64,000 nt of DNA, from NCBI RefSeq assembly GCF_024763615.1, contig NC_077224.1:76952712-77016711 (forward strand), written 5' to 3'. The translations under genes and the position numbers were made by a program. The notes beneath the pieces are model-generated. The model saw only the letters and a program-made list of their open reading frames with translations. It had not been told where the DNA came from and searched no databases. Positions 38,201 to 48,336 of this stretch are shown here, piece by piece. Within the stretch, counting starts at the first letter, position 1; every line of letters starts with the position of its first letter. This DNA comes from Phlebotomus papatasi. Its lineage: Eukaryota > Arthropoda > Insecta > Diptera > Psychodidae.

Positions 38201-39678
38201 TGCAATTACTTCAATAGAAACCCTTGAAATATGATCCTTTGGAGAGATTTTCATTTTTGTTTTAGATGGGCAAGGAGAAAGCCCAGGAATAAGAACAAAT
38301 TCTGCACTCAGGAGCAACTCGACAAGGTTTTGGAAGTCTTTCGTCGCGGTTTCACTTATACACTGTTTGTCTCCAATTAGAAAACGTCCCTTGTCTCCAT
38401 TTGAATTAATTTGTTTGCAATAGAAGCATTTTACGCTCACGTATTTTTCTTGTATTTAAGAAGTTTTCAAATTATATCTAAATAATTTTCATTAAACAGT
38501 AACATTCTAGAAGAGTCAAGGAGCATATTTATGTAATTCTCTTCAGAAAAAATATGAACTCAATGTGTTTAATTTTCTGTCAAAGTTAAAGCGTGTGGAA
38601 ATGGTTTTGAATTAGGACATTTACCCAATATCACTTTTTTGTCACTCCATCCAAATCTTTGATATTTTGGTTTAAATACAGAATTTATATAATTTAACGA
38701 ATTTGATTCAAGATAACTGAATGGTGTCCTCAAACTTCAGCTTTAAATCGAATTTGCATGCATTCATTCCGAGTTAGTTTACGTTAAGAATCTCACCTAC
38801 AATAAGCTGTTCTAGGCTTATCACTAGCTTTTAATTTTATAGATGGTTTCATTCCTGTTTTATAAATTTTGGGGATGTTCAATTTTTGAAGATGAGCATT
38901 CGCCAAAATTGTGACGCTTTGCAGCGTTATTTTTTTTTATGAAAAAAAAATTGGAATTTCCAATTATCAAATTTGAAATTTGCGAATTAAGGCAGAATCA
39001 CATTGACAGTAATATGCTCACCGTATTTCGTTGACTTATTCATTTTAATTGCAATTCTTACGCAAATTTTCCATTACCGTATTACCTTATCTCATACTCG
39101 GTGGTAGTTAGTGAAAATAATAAAGGAAAATTGAAGAAATAAAACGAAAATTCGATATACGGTGAGCAAAAAAAAAACTACGACTAATTTCTCTTACAGT
39201 TTTTTTGCTCACCGTTTATCGAATTTTCGATTTATTTCTTCAATTTTCTTATATTATTTTCATCTAATGCCACCGAGTATGAGATAAGGTAATACGGTAA
39301 TCGAGAATTTGCGTAAGAATTGCAATGAAAATGCGTAAATCAACGAAAATACGGTGAGCATTTTACTGTCAATGTCATTCTGCCCTTAAACCTAATATTT
39401 TTTAAAGTTAAATGAGTTAAATTAGGATTTTGAAATGACGATAAAAACCATTTTTAAAACACTACCCAATTTTCTTAATTTATAAATTTTCTTTTTGTTT
39501 TGTTGATATTTTTGCAGATACAATTTCCGTTCTTCCAGTAACAAAACGGGTCAGGAATAGCTCTTCACCCTTCAAATGTGATAGACAATTGCGGTCTTAC
39601 TCGAAAAATAAGAGGTCAACTGTGAGAAAAAGTGCCCGGAATTTTCGTGATCGAAACAAGAATATTATTGACTTCTAA
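23233..39678 (+). CDS. wee1: Wee1 kinase (7 exons, 591 aa)
   Basis: Exons are 23233-23456, 29022-29588, 32010-32219, 35704-35778, 35872-36267, 36350-36492 and 39518-39678. All have GT-AG introns and phases agree to a stop at 39678. The first exon junction gives KVRALRLFDTPATPKT, a strongly conserved Wee1 phrase. The kinase domain has GAGEFG (from 230), Lys252 in AIKK, ALNEVWAHAVLGKHDNVV, the catalytic Asp345 in HMDLKAGN, DLG at 388-390 instead of DFG (normal for Wee1) and EGDCRYLPAEIL. A charged, coiled-coil-prone segment and a basic tail follow. Wee1 phosphorylates the inhibitory Tyr15 of Cdk1 and holds cells before mitosis, acting in the nucleus. The open frame reaches a GTG at 23191, but ATG 23233 is the first start. 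Length fits insect Wee1 proteins. Confidence 0.97.
24268..24422. repeat. Short fold-back element in Wee1 intron 1
   Basis: The left end is AACACTAAATTTGCCGACCG and the right end reads GACCGGGTTTTGGTAGGTTTAGTGTT, which are imperfect inverted copies. GGTCAAATGAC and GGTCAATTTGACC form inner hairpins. It is non-coding. Confidence 0.55.
24520..24750. repeat. Solitary, degraded copy of the fold-back family arrayed at 29831-31660
   Basis: It contains GTATGTCTATCTAATTTTTT, AAATTTGGTGTAATGTTTAA, AGGATAGACATATGC, GGGATGTGAATTTTGATTTT and ends CAGAGCCATTA, in the same order as the array units. The left terminus is eroded. Confidence 0.6.
25370..25625. repeat. CAAAATCCCGAAAGC short tandem repeats in Wee1 intron 1
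   Basis: About six units of CAAAATCCCGAAAGC (15-16 bp) lie at 25372-25460. An inverted unit TTCGGGATTTTGGCTG is at 25610-25625, enclosing about 150 bp of unique sequence. The small frames across it are repeat translations, not genes. Confidence 0.65.
26140..27110. repeat. Dispersed repeat debris in Wee1 intron 1
   Basis: 26200-26420 shares the G-rich core and AAAACATGATTTTGGAAAC-type phrase with 2020-2130. 26900-27090 shares CGGTTC, AATACGCTCTATTA, CTTTGATCTTTAAAAAAAACCG with 1780-1920. The copies are strongly diverged. Confidence 0.45.
28077..28487. mobile_element. Harbinger/Tourist-like MITE, copy 1 (TTA duplication)
   Basis: It is 411 bp, flanked by TTA (28074-28076 and 28488-28490). It starts GGGCAGAATCACATTG and ends CAATGTGATTCTGCCC. 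The arms, about 190 bp each, are inverted copies through CATTGCAATTCTTACGCAAA and GATTACCGTATTACCTTATC. A 3-bp TTA duplication with G-rich ends fits PIF/Harbinger. No coding capacity. Confidence 0.75.
29831..31660. repeat. Tandem cluster of about seven fold-back units in Wee1 intron 2
   Basis: Units of about 260 bp start ATGGCTCCGGCACACCTTTT and end AAAAGGTGTGCCGGAGCCAT. Fairly complete units are 29831-30094, 30096-30359, 30417-30681 and 31238-31502; degraded units are about 30800-31046, 31047-31236 and 31502-31660. Each contains AAATTGAATTTGGTGTGATG, an AGAAGAAGAAGAGTGCGAAAG segment and GACATATGCAAA. Adjacent units abut within a few bases, so serial insertion into each other's ends or local amplification is likely. 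Confidence 0.75.
32222..33093. other. Wee1 intron 3, first part
   Basis: Plain AT-rich intron. No repeat family or gene is recognised apart from short homopolymer runs. Confidence 0.4.
33094..34279. mobile_element. Tc1/mariner-like element, long non-autonomous copy
   Basis: TA flanks lie at 33092-33093 and 34280-34281. The ends CAGTCGAGTTCCTCAAATTT and AAATCTGAGGAACTCTACTG are inverted copies, matching the 10502 and 47904 elements. It is 1186 bp rather than about 330, but no transposase motif is visible, so the extra sequence is unexplained filler or an internal insertion. Confidence 0.6.
34282..35703. other. Wee1 intron 3, last part
   Basis: AT-rich with no coding feature. 34460-34680 has two opposed phrases, GTGGCCTATTTCGGCCACC and AAGTGGCCGAAATTGC, suggesting a decayed inverted repeat. 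The small ORF at 34604 is not supported. Confidence 0.35.
36730..38835. repeat. Composite dispersed repeat in Wee1 intron 6
   Basis: It begins TTAGGTGAGATTCATAACAA and ATCTCACTTACAATAATCCT, close to the reverse complement of 60795-60835 (AGGTGAGATTGTTAAGAATCTCACCTA). CTGCTCCGATCGGCCTGAAA-like text matches 60760-60790 and 770-800. The middle (37160-37640) contains repeated GCTACAACTTTCTAGAACAT and GGGGCGC...CAGTCGAAAAACCG phrases. 37760-38078 is the inverted copy of 428-742. The TCTCACCTACAATAAGCTG phrase at 38793 repeats 1176. No valid ORF. Confidence 0.55.
38990..39385. mobile_element. Harbinger/Tourist-like MITE, copy 2 (TTA duplication)
   Basis: It is 396 bp, flanked by TTA (38987-38989 and 39386-39388), with ends AGGCAGAATCACATTGAC and GTCAATGTCATTCTGCCC. 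It is collinear with copy 1 in the same gene (28077-28487) across both arms. It lies about 130 bp before the last Wee1 exon. Confidence 0.75.
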
Positions 39679-40890
39679 GTGTGAAAAAAAGAGAAATGAA
39701 TAGAATAGAAAGAGGAGAAGTTTTGTTAAGAAATAGGATCATGAAATTCTAAAAGAAGAAAAAAAAAGCCCTCCTCAAGAGCAAAAGGGGAGCGCCTTAC
39801 ATCATACTTTCTTAAAACGTAAGTTTATACATTGAGAGAAGAAAGAGAGAAAGACGTTTTTGGTTAATTTTTTCTTTTCTGATGATTCTCAAAGATGAAA
39901 AAATCATTGATTAAAATTTTTGTTATTGAGCCATTTCTGTCAAGAAAAAAGAACAATTTGAAAAAATAGAAAAATTACCAAGAACGTTGTGCTTTCAGGA
40001 AAAAAAGGAATTTGATCCAAATTTTTTGCTAATCAGTGAGTTTGTAGCCAAAAAAAATTGTGTAAATCATTTGATATTAAGTTTTGCTTCTTCATCTTTC
40101 AATTTTAACAAAATGTATTAATCTCTAAAAAAAAAGAAAGAAAATCAACTGAAAATATTTTTGGGGGGGAAAAGAGGATTTTTAAATTAATTCATGCGAA
40201 TTGTGTGATTACCTTTAAGACAAATTACCTCTCTGAAATGCCAAGAAAAACTATAAAGAAGAAAAAAAAAACAAAATCAAGTATCCAAAATTCTTTTAAT
40301 TTTTATCTCGCTTTTTAATGCTGCATTTTCTTTTCGTTCTTTTTTATTTGGAAAAAAGGAATTTTCACAGTTCTTTTTTTTATTATGTTTGAAATTTGCT
40401 TCTCTACCACTTGAAAGTGTATAAAGAGAGAAGACAAACTAATCCCTTGTCCTTCAGTAAGAAGATAAGGGATTAAATAATGTTAAGATTGAAAAAAGAA
40501 AACAAACCATTGTGGTATCAATTACTGCATTATTTTATTTGTGATGGCGATTACTAATTTTTGTAATGTAATCAACTTTTTTTTAATAAGGTTTATTTTA
40601 AGGATTTTTTCAGTCATTTTAGTGAACTAACACTCAAGATGAATGTTCTTGGTATATACGAATTGAAAAATTTTCTTTTTAATATTTTTTTTTGGAATCT
40701 CTCAAGCTGCTAAAATGAAAAAAAAATATTGAGAATGTTTGAAGAGAGATGAATGCAAAAAAAAAAGATTTCTGTTGCAAGAAGTTGAATTTGAATGAGA
40801 AATGTTAAAATTCATGAGGAAACATATTTTATTTACCTTCTAATTTTAAAATAAGAATGTACTGTATTAAATAAAATGTGGTCGAAAAGA
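39679..40890 (+). other. Wee1 3' untranslated region and flank
   Basis: Very AT-rich sequence follows the Wee1 stop with many A- and T-runs. An AATAAA at 40870-40875 is a plausible polyadenylation signal. The exact 3' end cannot be fixed from sequence. No further gene is seen before the MITE at 40932. Confidence 0.45.
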
Positions 40891-40931
40891 ATATTTTTGA
40901 TTTTTTAATTCTCAAAAAAAAACATAACGGC

Positions 40932-43205
40932 GTTATCACACTTACACATTAAAATTTTAATGTGATTCACATTAATTGTCGCTTGTGAGCGTCCAAATAT
41001 GTTATTTGTGTCTTTGAGTCACTTAATTTTTGGGGGTTTTCTATTTATTGATAATGAAGTGGACTTGGCCTGCAAAAATAAGTTTAAATTTACCTAAAGC
41101 ATAAATATTTTTCACATTAAAAAATTAAAGAGAAAATCGCATTAATTTTTCGCATTAACTTTTTCGCGTCACACTTTTATTCAGCAAGTGAATTCATGTA
41201 AAATTGAGTTTTTCCTAATGCTTTATGATCAAATATAATATTAGATGAGTTCATATATTCTGTCAGTAGAAGAGGTCGAAAGTTTGGAGTGATATATCTC
41301 AGCTCCTGATGAACATAATTGGATGGGTGAACTATTGTTGGAAAGCTTGACTCATTAGCTTTTAGAATCTGGTATATGTAGTCTGCTATGAGTAAACCAT
41401 GGTCATCCAGAACCATTTATGTCGAAGAAGACACTTTTTGCAGCGTCATTTTTGACCATCTACTGCTGGGACCAGGAGTGACCCACAATTCTCGCACTTG
41501 GACTGTTCGTTAGAGGAACTCAAAGGGTATAATTTGTAGAAGAAACTTTTTTTTTGGATATCTTACTTTTTTTTATTCATCGACTTTTACAAGAATTTTG
41601 AAGTGTTAAACGCAAGGAAAAAATTACAGTAATCCTAAAAGAGTGGTTTCTGGAGGGGAAGGATAGACGTGGGGATGAAATTGATGTGATATTTGGATTC
41701 CTTAGATCAACTTATGGGGGAGTACTTAGAACATTCCAAGTCGATATCTTCATTAGTTTGTCCAGAAAATGAGATAGAAGGATTTCTGTCATTTTTTTCT
41801 ATGCGTGTAAAATGTTAAAATTCTTGCAAAAGTCGATGAATAAAAAAAAGTAAGATGTCCAAAAAAAAAAAGTTTCTTCTACAAATTATACCCTTTGAGT
41901 TCCTCTAACGAACAGTCCAAGTGCGAGAATTGTGGGTCACTCCTGGTCCCAGCAGTAGATGGTCAAAAATGACGCTGCAAAAAGTGTCTTCTTCGACATA
42001 AATGGTTCTGGATGACCATGGTTTACTCATAGCAAACTACATATACCAGATTCTAAAAGCTAATGAACCAAGCTTTCCAACAATAGTTCACTCATCCAAT
42101 TATATTCATCAGGAGCTGAGATATACCACTCCAAACTTTCGACCTCTTCTACTGACAGAATATATGAACTCATCCAATAGTTCTGAGAGGAGAAAAATTT
42201 TTCATTGCGTGAAAACTCGGAAAAACTCTGGGTCACATATGACCCTATTGTCGGCAAGGGAAGTACACATATCTTTTTAAAATCTGTATCACGGGCTTTC
42301 TAACAGTTTTTTGCTTGAATTTATTAATTTGGCTAAAACCATGGCAAACTAGATTGTCTTGATGAACACTGTACTCATGGTGTTCAAGGAATCTTCCTGG
42401 TAATCCCTTGAACAGTCTCTGTCACAATATTTTGAGTGGTATTTGGCAAAAATAAACTTATCCCCACACAATACAATTGCACAATATGGGACGCTTGCAG
42501 AATACTCCAAAATATTGCAAAATATGTTATAATCCATCAGATATAAGATGAAATGTTCAGGAACAAGATATTTTCCTTCTGGATTTCACAAAGAAAAACA
42601 ATGTCCCAAATACATTTCACTATAGGTTTGGGGCGAAAACACTGTTACCCTTGGGGACAATAGGGTCATATATGACCCGGAAAAATCTACACGCTTTTCT
42701 GGAAAATTGAGAGTAGTTTATTATATCAAAATATGCAATATACAATCTTCGGATATTCTATTTTGTGTTTCTAAAGAACTTTTTGCTGAAAAAAATAAAT
42801 TAATATAAAAAATTTTAAAAAAGAAAAGTCATTTCACAAAGTTCGAAATTAGTGATTTTTGATCTCAAATATTTTCTTTTCCTGAATATCTGGGGTCTTG
42901 AGAAAATTATCCAAGAATCTTACATCCTTCTATTATGATGTCGTGCACAAACCGATAGATTTCAATTAATTTAAATAGTCAAAAAAATGTTTTTTCCCGG
43001 CTCATATATGACTCTAATGACGCGAAAGAGATAATGCTATAAATCAATTTATATCAAATTTTGCGGGCCAAGTTTATCTATTTATCAACAAATAGATCAA
43101 ATTTTGAATTTAAAATGATTCAAACACACAAATTACACATTTAGACTCTCACAAGCGACAATTAATGTGAATCATATTAAAATTTTAATGTGCAAGTGTG
43201 ATAAG
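40932..43205. mobile_element. Long-TIR MITE, copy 2, split by a piggyBac-like element
   Basis: The left part 40932-41158 and right part 43031-43205 together match the intact copy at 6458-6855 in reverse order: GTTATCACACTTACACATTA at the left, TAATGTGCAAGTGTGATAA at the right, and GGACTTGGCCTGCAAAAATA inside. The break falls at CGCATTAA|TGCTATAAAT. Confidence 0.75.
41159..43030. mobile_element. piggyBac-like non-autonomous element with an internal inverted duplication
   Basis: It is inserted at TTAA (41155-41158) with ATAA (one change) at 43031-43034. Terminal inverted repeats are CTTTTTCGCGTCA and CTCTTTCGCGTCA. Inside, about 360 bp at 41240-41600 are inverted at 41820-42180. Both arms encode the same 60-residue stretch (DDHGLLIADYIYQILKANE), with a nearby CENCGSLLVPAVDG...CKKC zinc-ribbon-like frame. 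GGGTCATATATGACCC-type palindromes occur at 42230 and 42665. No complete transposase is seen. TTAA and C-starting ends are the basis for piggyBac. Confidence 0.55.
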
Positions 43206-43329
43206 AGAAATTCGTTGTCTTCACAGAAATCAAAATTTATGAATTTTCCCTGCAGATTCCCTCATTTTTCCTTAGTGTTTGCAGCACTACCTGTGCACTC
43301 GACAAACCAATTTAACTCTTTCCGGACCG

Positions 43330-43560
43330 CAGCATATGCTGCAAGCCAATTTCATCATTTTTTAATCAAGAATATCTAAGCGCAGGAATTAATTGAGGTC
43401 CTACAAAAAAATATCTTACATTTGGACATCCTTATAGTTTGTAATCATCCACAAGAATAGGATTTTTATCAGTTCTGAATAATTAAAAAACATTGTTTTT
43501 CACAAAACATTCATATGCTGCTTTGGGTACTCAAAGTCCCAAAAGAGACGAAAGAGTTAA
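43330..43560. repeat. Dispersed repeat, inverted partner of 7655-7835
   Basis: CATTTGGACATCCTTATAG, TTTGTAATCATCCACAAGAA and GGTACTCAAAGTCCCAAAAG are reverse-complement matches to 7655-7835. It ends about 125 bp before the HINT start codon and may lie in or next to its promoter. Confidence 0.55.
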
Positions 43561-43687
43561 ATACACAGATTGCCCACCAGTTAGCGCTACCTTGCCGGTT
43601 CGGTAGATTTTTCCGTGGAGCAAAGTTCTTCTGTTCAACCATGTCAAAGTAATAAAAACCTTTTTATATTATAAATTTGTGAAAATC

Positions 43688-44234
43688 ATGTCAATTTTGC
43701 AAAAACTTCGCTTAATTAACATCCCAACAGTCTTCCAGACAACAAGAGCATGTAGAACCAATCTGTTCTCTCGTTATTTCAGCGACGAGGCGCAGAAGGC
43801 TCGTGAAGCCGCTGCATCCGGAGCAGAGAGTCAGCCGACAATCTTTGATAAGATCATCAGCAAAGAGATACCTGCTGATGTGATTTATGAAGATGACACC
43901 TGTCTGGCCTTTAATGATATCGCACCACAGGCTCCTGTGCACTTTCTCGTGATTCCCAAACGGAGAATTGCAATGGTGGAACTGGCCAAGGAAGCTGATG
44001 AAAATGTATATTTGTCCCTTCTCAATGACTTCCTCTTAAAGTCAATTAAATCCTTCCATTTTGCATTCGCAGCTTCTGGGGCATCTGATGCAAGTTGCAG
44101 GGAATCTGGGCAAGCAAAAGGCACCCAAAGGCTTCCGTCTGGTGGTCAACAATGGGCCAGAAGGATGCCAGAGCGTTTATCATTTGCATTTGCACGTTAT
44201 GGGTGGTCGGCAACTCAAGTGGCCTCCAGGATAA
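43688..44234 (+). CDS. HINT-type histidine-triad nucleotide hydrolase, probable mitochondrial form (2 exons, 159 aa)
   Basis: Exons are 43688-44005 and 44073-44234. The 67-bp intron (AAT|GTATAT ... TCGCAG|CTT) keeps phase 0. The open frame starts at a GTG at 43679, but ATG 43688 is the first start. The protein contains FDKIISKEIPADVIYEDD, LAFNDIAPQAPVHFLVIPK and ends QSVYHLHLHVMGGRQLKWPP with the HIT motif His143-x-His145-x-His147; His145 should be the nucleophile. HINT enzymes hydrolyse aminoacyl-AMP and AMP-N-linked compounds. The first 40 or so residues are basic and poor in acidic residues (LQKLRLINIP...RACRTNLFSRYF), which suggests mitochondrial import. Reading through the intron gives a false 192-residue frame. 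Confidence 0.95.
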
Positions 44235-44296
44235 GTACCAGAATTTTTGCATTATGATTATAGAAAGCGGCCTGGCTCTTTGTAAGGTTGCATTTC

Positions 44297-44302
44297 AATA
44301 AA
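44297..44302 (+). terminator. AATAAA polyadenylation signal of the HINT gene
   Basis: AATAAA lies 63 bp after the stop codon at 44234, in the usual range for a short 3' UTR. Confidence 0.6.
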
Positions 44303-44839
44303 TATTATGAAAAAAGTAATTTAAGAAAATGTTAAAATTTGATTCCAAAGGGCCCCCCAACAAAATCTGATTTAATGATTGTAGGACTTTCCATAGACTC
44401 CTCTACAGAAATGTCCTTCGATTTCCCTAGGAATTTCGCTTCCACCAAAAATAACACTTGTTTTCATTCTTTTTGTATCAGTTTTTCAATATGTAAACTT
44501 TCTAAATTTGATAAATTTAGAGTTTTGAATGCACAAAATTATTTATAATAATTTTTATTTTAATGTCACGTAATTCCACAAGCCAGATATATCGACGGCT
44601 CTATTCCATACTATTTTAAGGCGATTTAAAATTATATTACTCGGACAGATATGTTCCTGGGATCGAGCTGAACAACTGGTGAAAATTCGGTGATCATCTG
44701 ACGTTCGAGTGACGAGCTATTCATTTTTTTTTCTTCAATTTTTTCTAAAAGAAATTTATACGGACACAGACAAGGATTTTGCCAACTTGGCTCTCCCGAA
44801 AAGTTATTATTCTGCGATAAAACAGTATGAGTAAAGCCG

Positions 44840-45000
44840 TCGTTATATCGTCGGTTTGCGGCTACCTCTGTCGTATCTGCATTTGTTTTGTATCTGCATT
44901 CGGAGCAACTACAATACAGACGTCCCCTCTTGCGTGAAATGCTGACACAAAAGAAATGCAGATACGACAGATGTAGCTGCAATCGACGATATCCAAAACG
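44840..45000. repeat. Fold-back repeat downstream of HINT
   Basis: CGGCTACCTCTGTCGTATCTG on the left mirrors ATGCAGATACGACAGATGTAG on the right, extended by ATCGTCGG against CGACGAT. The spacer contains TGTATCTGCATTCGGAG. ORFs on both strands here are products of the palindrome. Confidence 0.55.
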
Positions 45001-47650
45001 CGTTTGCAAAATTTTTAATTCTTTTGCAAAGAATTATGTGAAAATAATCATTAAAAGAATCCTTATGAAAGAAAATTACTTGAGCAGGTGCAAACACTAA
45101 AAAAATATTCGGGAGATAAGATTTTACCAGGGATCAGTTCTACATTTTGGATTATTGATGCATTCAGGCCACAGTTGGGTCCCTTATGCTTCCCCACTCC
45201 TATTTTATCTTATCCCTCGATACGGCGCGGGTAGCCGCTTTATTTCACAGCTCGTATATATCCAGTGCCGCTACTATATCACAGCAACCCACCTCAGTGC
45301 TTGTTTTGTGTTTGGATCAGTGACAGTGAATAGTTGAAGTTGAAGCCCGTTTTTGTGCTAGCTTCGATTCCTTCGATTGTCTAAATGGTTTAGATCAAGC
45401 GGTTCACTCAATAGGTCAAGGAATTCACCCATAGGTCTTTTCTGAAAATTTGAGGTATTGGACTACCTAATAAAATACAATATTATAATGGGCCAAATGG
45501 GCCAAATTCATTTATAACAAATTGAAAAAAATTATTTGTGCGAAGCGTAAATCGTCCGAAGGTCGCGCGCTTTCCCCTATATATCTTAAATCTTTATCAG
45601 ATTTTATACCCAGGTAGTTTTGTATATTAATACAGAATTACCATTTATTATGCATATGTATATTAATATTCATTGTACTTTGGAAAGGATTTTGTAAACT
45701 AATCTACCACCAACACTTGTGTAACTATTACGTTTTTTTTTACAATTATCCGTAGTTAAATTATGAGTTATGAAGTTGAAGTTGTGCGCTTTTATCTAAA
45801 AACCCATTATACGGAGCGAAGGCTCTCCAGATAAAGTACATTTTTGGGACTGAATTGCATTAGGGTTATCTTTCGAATAACTTACAAACGCAGTAATGAT
45901 ATTTAAATTTAAAATATTATCAACATCAAGCTAAGAAAACAGTCCAAAAAAATTTTTAAATAAAAAAAATGAATTACTTTTGCACTGAGAAAACAAATAC
46001 TAAGGAGTAGCCCACCTTACTATGCGGCCATCGCCGTCTCAGCATTGTTTTCCAACCTTCAGGGTAAAACGATGGAAACCCAATGTTTCCAAACTTCTGT
46101 ACAGAGGGTCGCTGTTGTTACGTACCTTTTCGAAATTAACCCTCTAACAGTGTTTTCTTTAATATGCGAGAAAAAGTTCTAAAACAATGTTTTCAAGGAT
46201 AATTATGATCCAATAAAGTCGAAAAAAACATCCATTCTTTACTATCTTTTTTAGTTTAGGCGCTAGGTGAGAAAATATAAAAATTTTTTGAAACTCTTTT
46301 TGCTTCTAAAATTCACATTTTTAGTTTTTTCAAATTTTTTAAATAACATATACAAAGCAAGGGGTAATTCATAATCAATCAGATTGGCTCGAGTTCCCAA
46401 AAAAATATATGGGTTCCCCGGGTTTCCTGAAAAAAATGTATGGGTTCCCCAACCAGATTGGCTCGAGTTCCCTGAAATGAGTTACCCCTCGATACAAAGT
46501 AGAATGACATATCTTTCAGTAAAAAATAAATTTATTTTAGTCAGATAACTTTAAATCGGTATTTTTATGGAAATTGGAAATGAATTTTTTTGCACAAATA
46601 TTTTTTGTTGCTTTTTCTCTGACCTGTCACACAAAACTGGGAATAGCACCAAAACGAAGAGTCAAAATGAGTTCAAACTTTCAAGAGATGTTTATAAGAC
46701 TATTACCGAGGACACTATAGCACTTTTAAATAAATAAACCCTTTATTGTCGCTGTAAATGTGATTTTTGTGAAGACCGCCTGGAGGCGGTCTTACCCGTT
46801 AGAGGGTTAAAAAAAATGCGCAAAATGGCTTTATGAATCCAGAAAATTTGCATACACACAGGAGATTTGTTCCAAATAAGTTACTGAATCGCCTTAATGG
46901 CCTTAATATACGCTAATTAAATTTTTAAGACTAGGTCATAAGAATCCTTGTAGTGCGTCAAGAAAATTTGCATACATTTATAAATATATTGTTGCGATTT
47001 CATTTGCGATTTTCCGAAATAAAACAATTTTTCGCTGTAGGCTATAATTTTTACGAACATCTCATAGAAAATTGCAACTATAAGAGAGTGTAATATTTTA
47101 CTCCTCAGTTTGGAAAGAGGCTGGAGTTTGGTAAGAAATAAACTCTGGAGATCTACTTTAGTTCGATCTCTGAAAGAACCACCCCGATGCTTCCGTGGGT
47201 GGGTTTGTGACGGCAAAAGATATATAAATTTATTAGGGGTGGCATTAATGAGGAATGGCATTAAATATGAGTAACCTACCTTATATATTTATCTATTAAA
47301 CCTGCTCAAACAGTGCTTTGGCATTAGGTTTCTGCCATTGTAAAATTTAAAATGCAAATTTCCAAAAAACCAAATGCTAAGTGATTTCAATTCTGCTGAA
47401 AACATGTATTTTCAGCTTAATTTTGCTAACTTTAAAACTAGACTTTCGAAGCTATGCCATTTGGTTAACACCTTTTGTTCGAGAATTGCTGATCGGTCAG
47501 CATTTTTTTGCTGATCGACTGAGCAAAAATCTTCTGAAAATGCTGCCTTTTCAGTTAACTGTTCTCGCTGGGTTGTAACATCAAAGTTTGAAAGATTACA
47601 CAGCCAGTAAAGAAGCATTTCTTTCGGAAGCTGGTCATCAACGCCATCAA
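45001..47650. other. Gene-poor stretch between HINT and the palindrome
   Basis: No gene is recognised. 46390-46490 has a direct duplication of CAGATTGGCTCGAGTTCCC and ATGGGTTCCCC. 45160-45200 shares GGGTCCCTTATGC with LINE B at about 15150. An open frame at 46917-47261 (-) with THPRKHRGGSFRDRTK has no recognised domain and is left unassigned. Confidence 0.4.
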
Positions 47651-47654
47651 CGCT

Positions 47655-47835
47655 AAAGCTGTCTATACACTAGGAAAAAATTTCATCTATATATTAAATA
47701 ATTTGAATAAAATTCAAATTCAAATTCAAATATTCGCAATCAATATGTGATATTGATGAAAATCGCCTACACATTAGTAAAATATATAGACATAAATTTG
47801 GATTATTGAATGAAAATAGTCTAGTGTGTACGCAA
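47655..47835. repeat. AT-rich fold-back repeat (CTATACACTAG ends)
   Basis: CTGTCTATACACTAGGAAAAAA at the left faces AAAATAGTCTAGTGTGTACGC at the right. The centre contains AATTCAAATTCAAATTCAAAT. Similar TACACTAGAGAA phrases occur in the 21115 repeat. Non-coding. Confidence 0.45.
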
Positions 47836-47903
47836 TTTAAGACGGCAACAGATGCATGGGAGGGTGGGAAATGTAGAGTTGAAATTTTTGTATAAAATAA
47901 TTA

Positions 47904-48239
47904 CAGTAGACTCTCAAATTCGGGCATTTGGGACCGAAATCTCACCTGATTTAGAGAGAAATTCGGGCGTTAAACTATTTGAAATGGAACGATTTTTTGT
48001 TCATCTGCATACTCATATTAATTTTATATACTCATACATATTGTGAACCGCATTAAAACTTCTTAATAATGCAAAATCACATTATAACTAAGTCCAACCG
48101 TGGTAAATTGGGCATATATACTACATTTGATAAACTTAGACAAACATGGAAAATGTCAACAAGCTTTTTTCAAATTTAACTGCCGCCCAAATTAAAAGTA
48201 GCTCGATCGTAAAAGAGCCGAATTAGTGAGAGTCAACTG
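47904..48239. mobile_element. Tc1/mariner-like MITE with TA duplication, copy 3
   Basis: TA flanks lie at 47902-47903 and 48240-48241. The ends are CAGTAGACTCTCAAATTCGG and CCGAATTAGTGAGAGTCAACTG. It is 336 bp, the same size class as the 10502 copy, with no ORF of interest. Confidence 0.65.
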
Positions 48240-48336
48240 TATTCACAAATATTTGTTTCAATAATGTAAAGTGTATTGAAGAAATATTTTTTAAAGTAAT
48301 ATTTTAAATTTAAATTATTTCAATGCTTAAAAATAA

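Noticed and set aside
43885..44252. Minus-strand frames over the HINT gene
   Set aside because: They are shadows of the coding strand; the + strand exons encode the full HIT domain with correct splicing.
46917..47261. 114-codon minus-strand frame
   Set aside because: Only its first third looks protein-like, no domain is recognised and no splice or start context supports it; it was not called as a gene.
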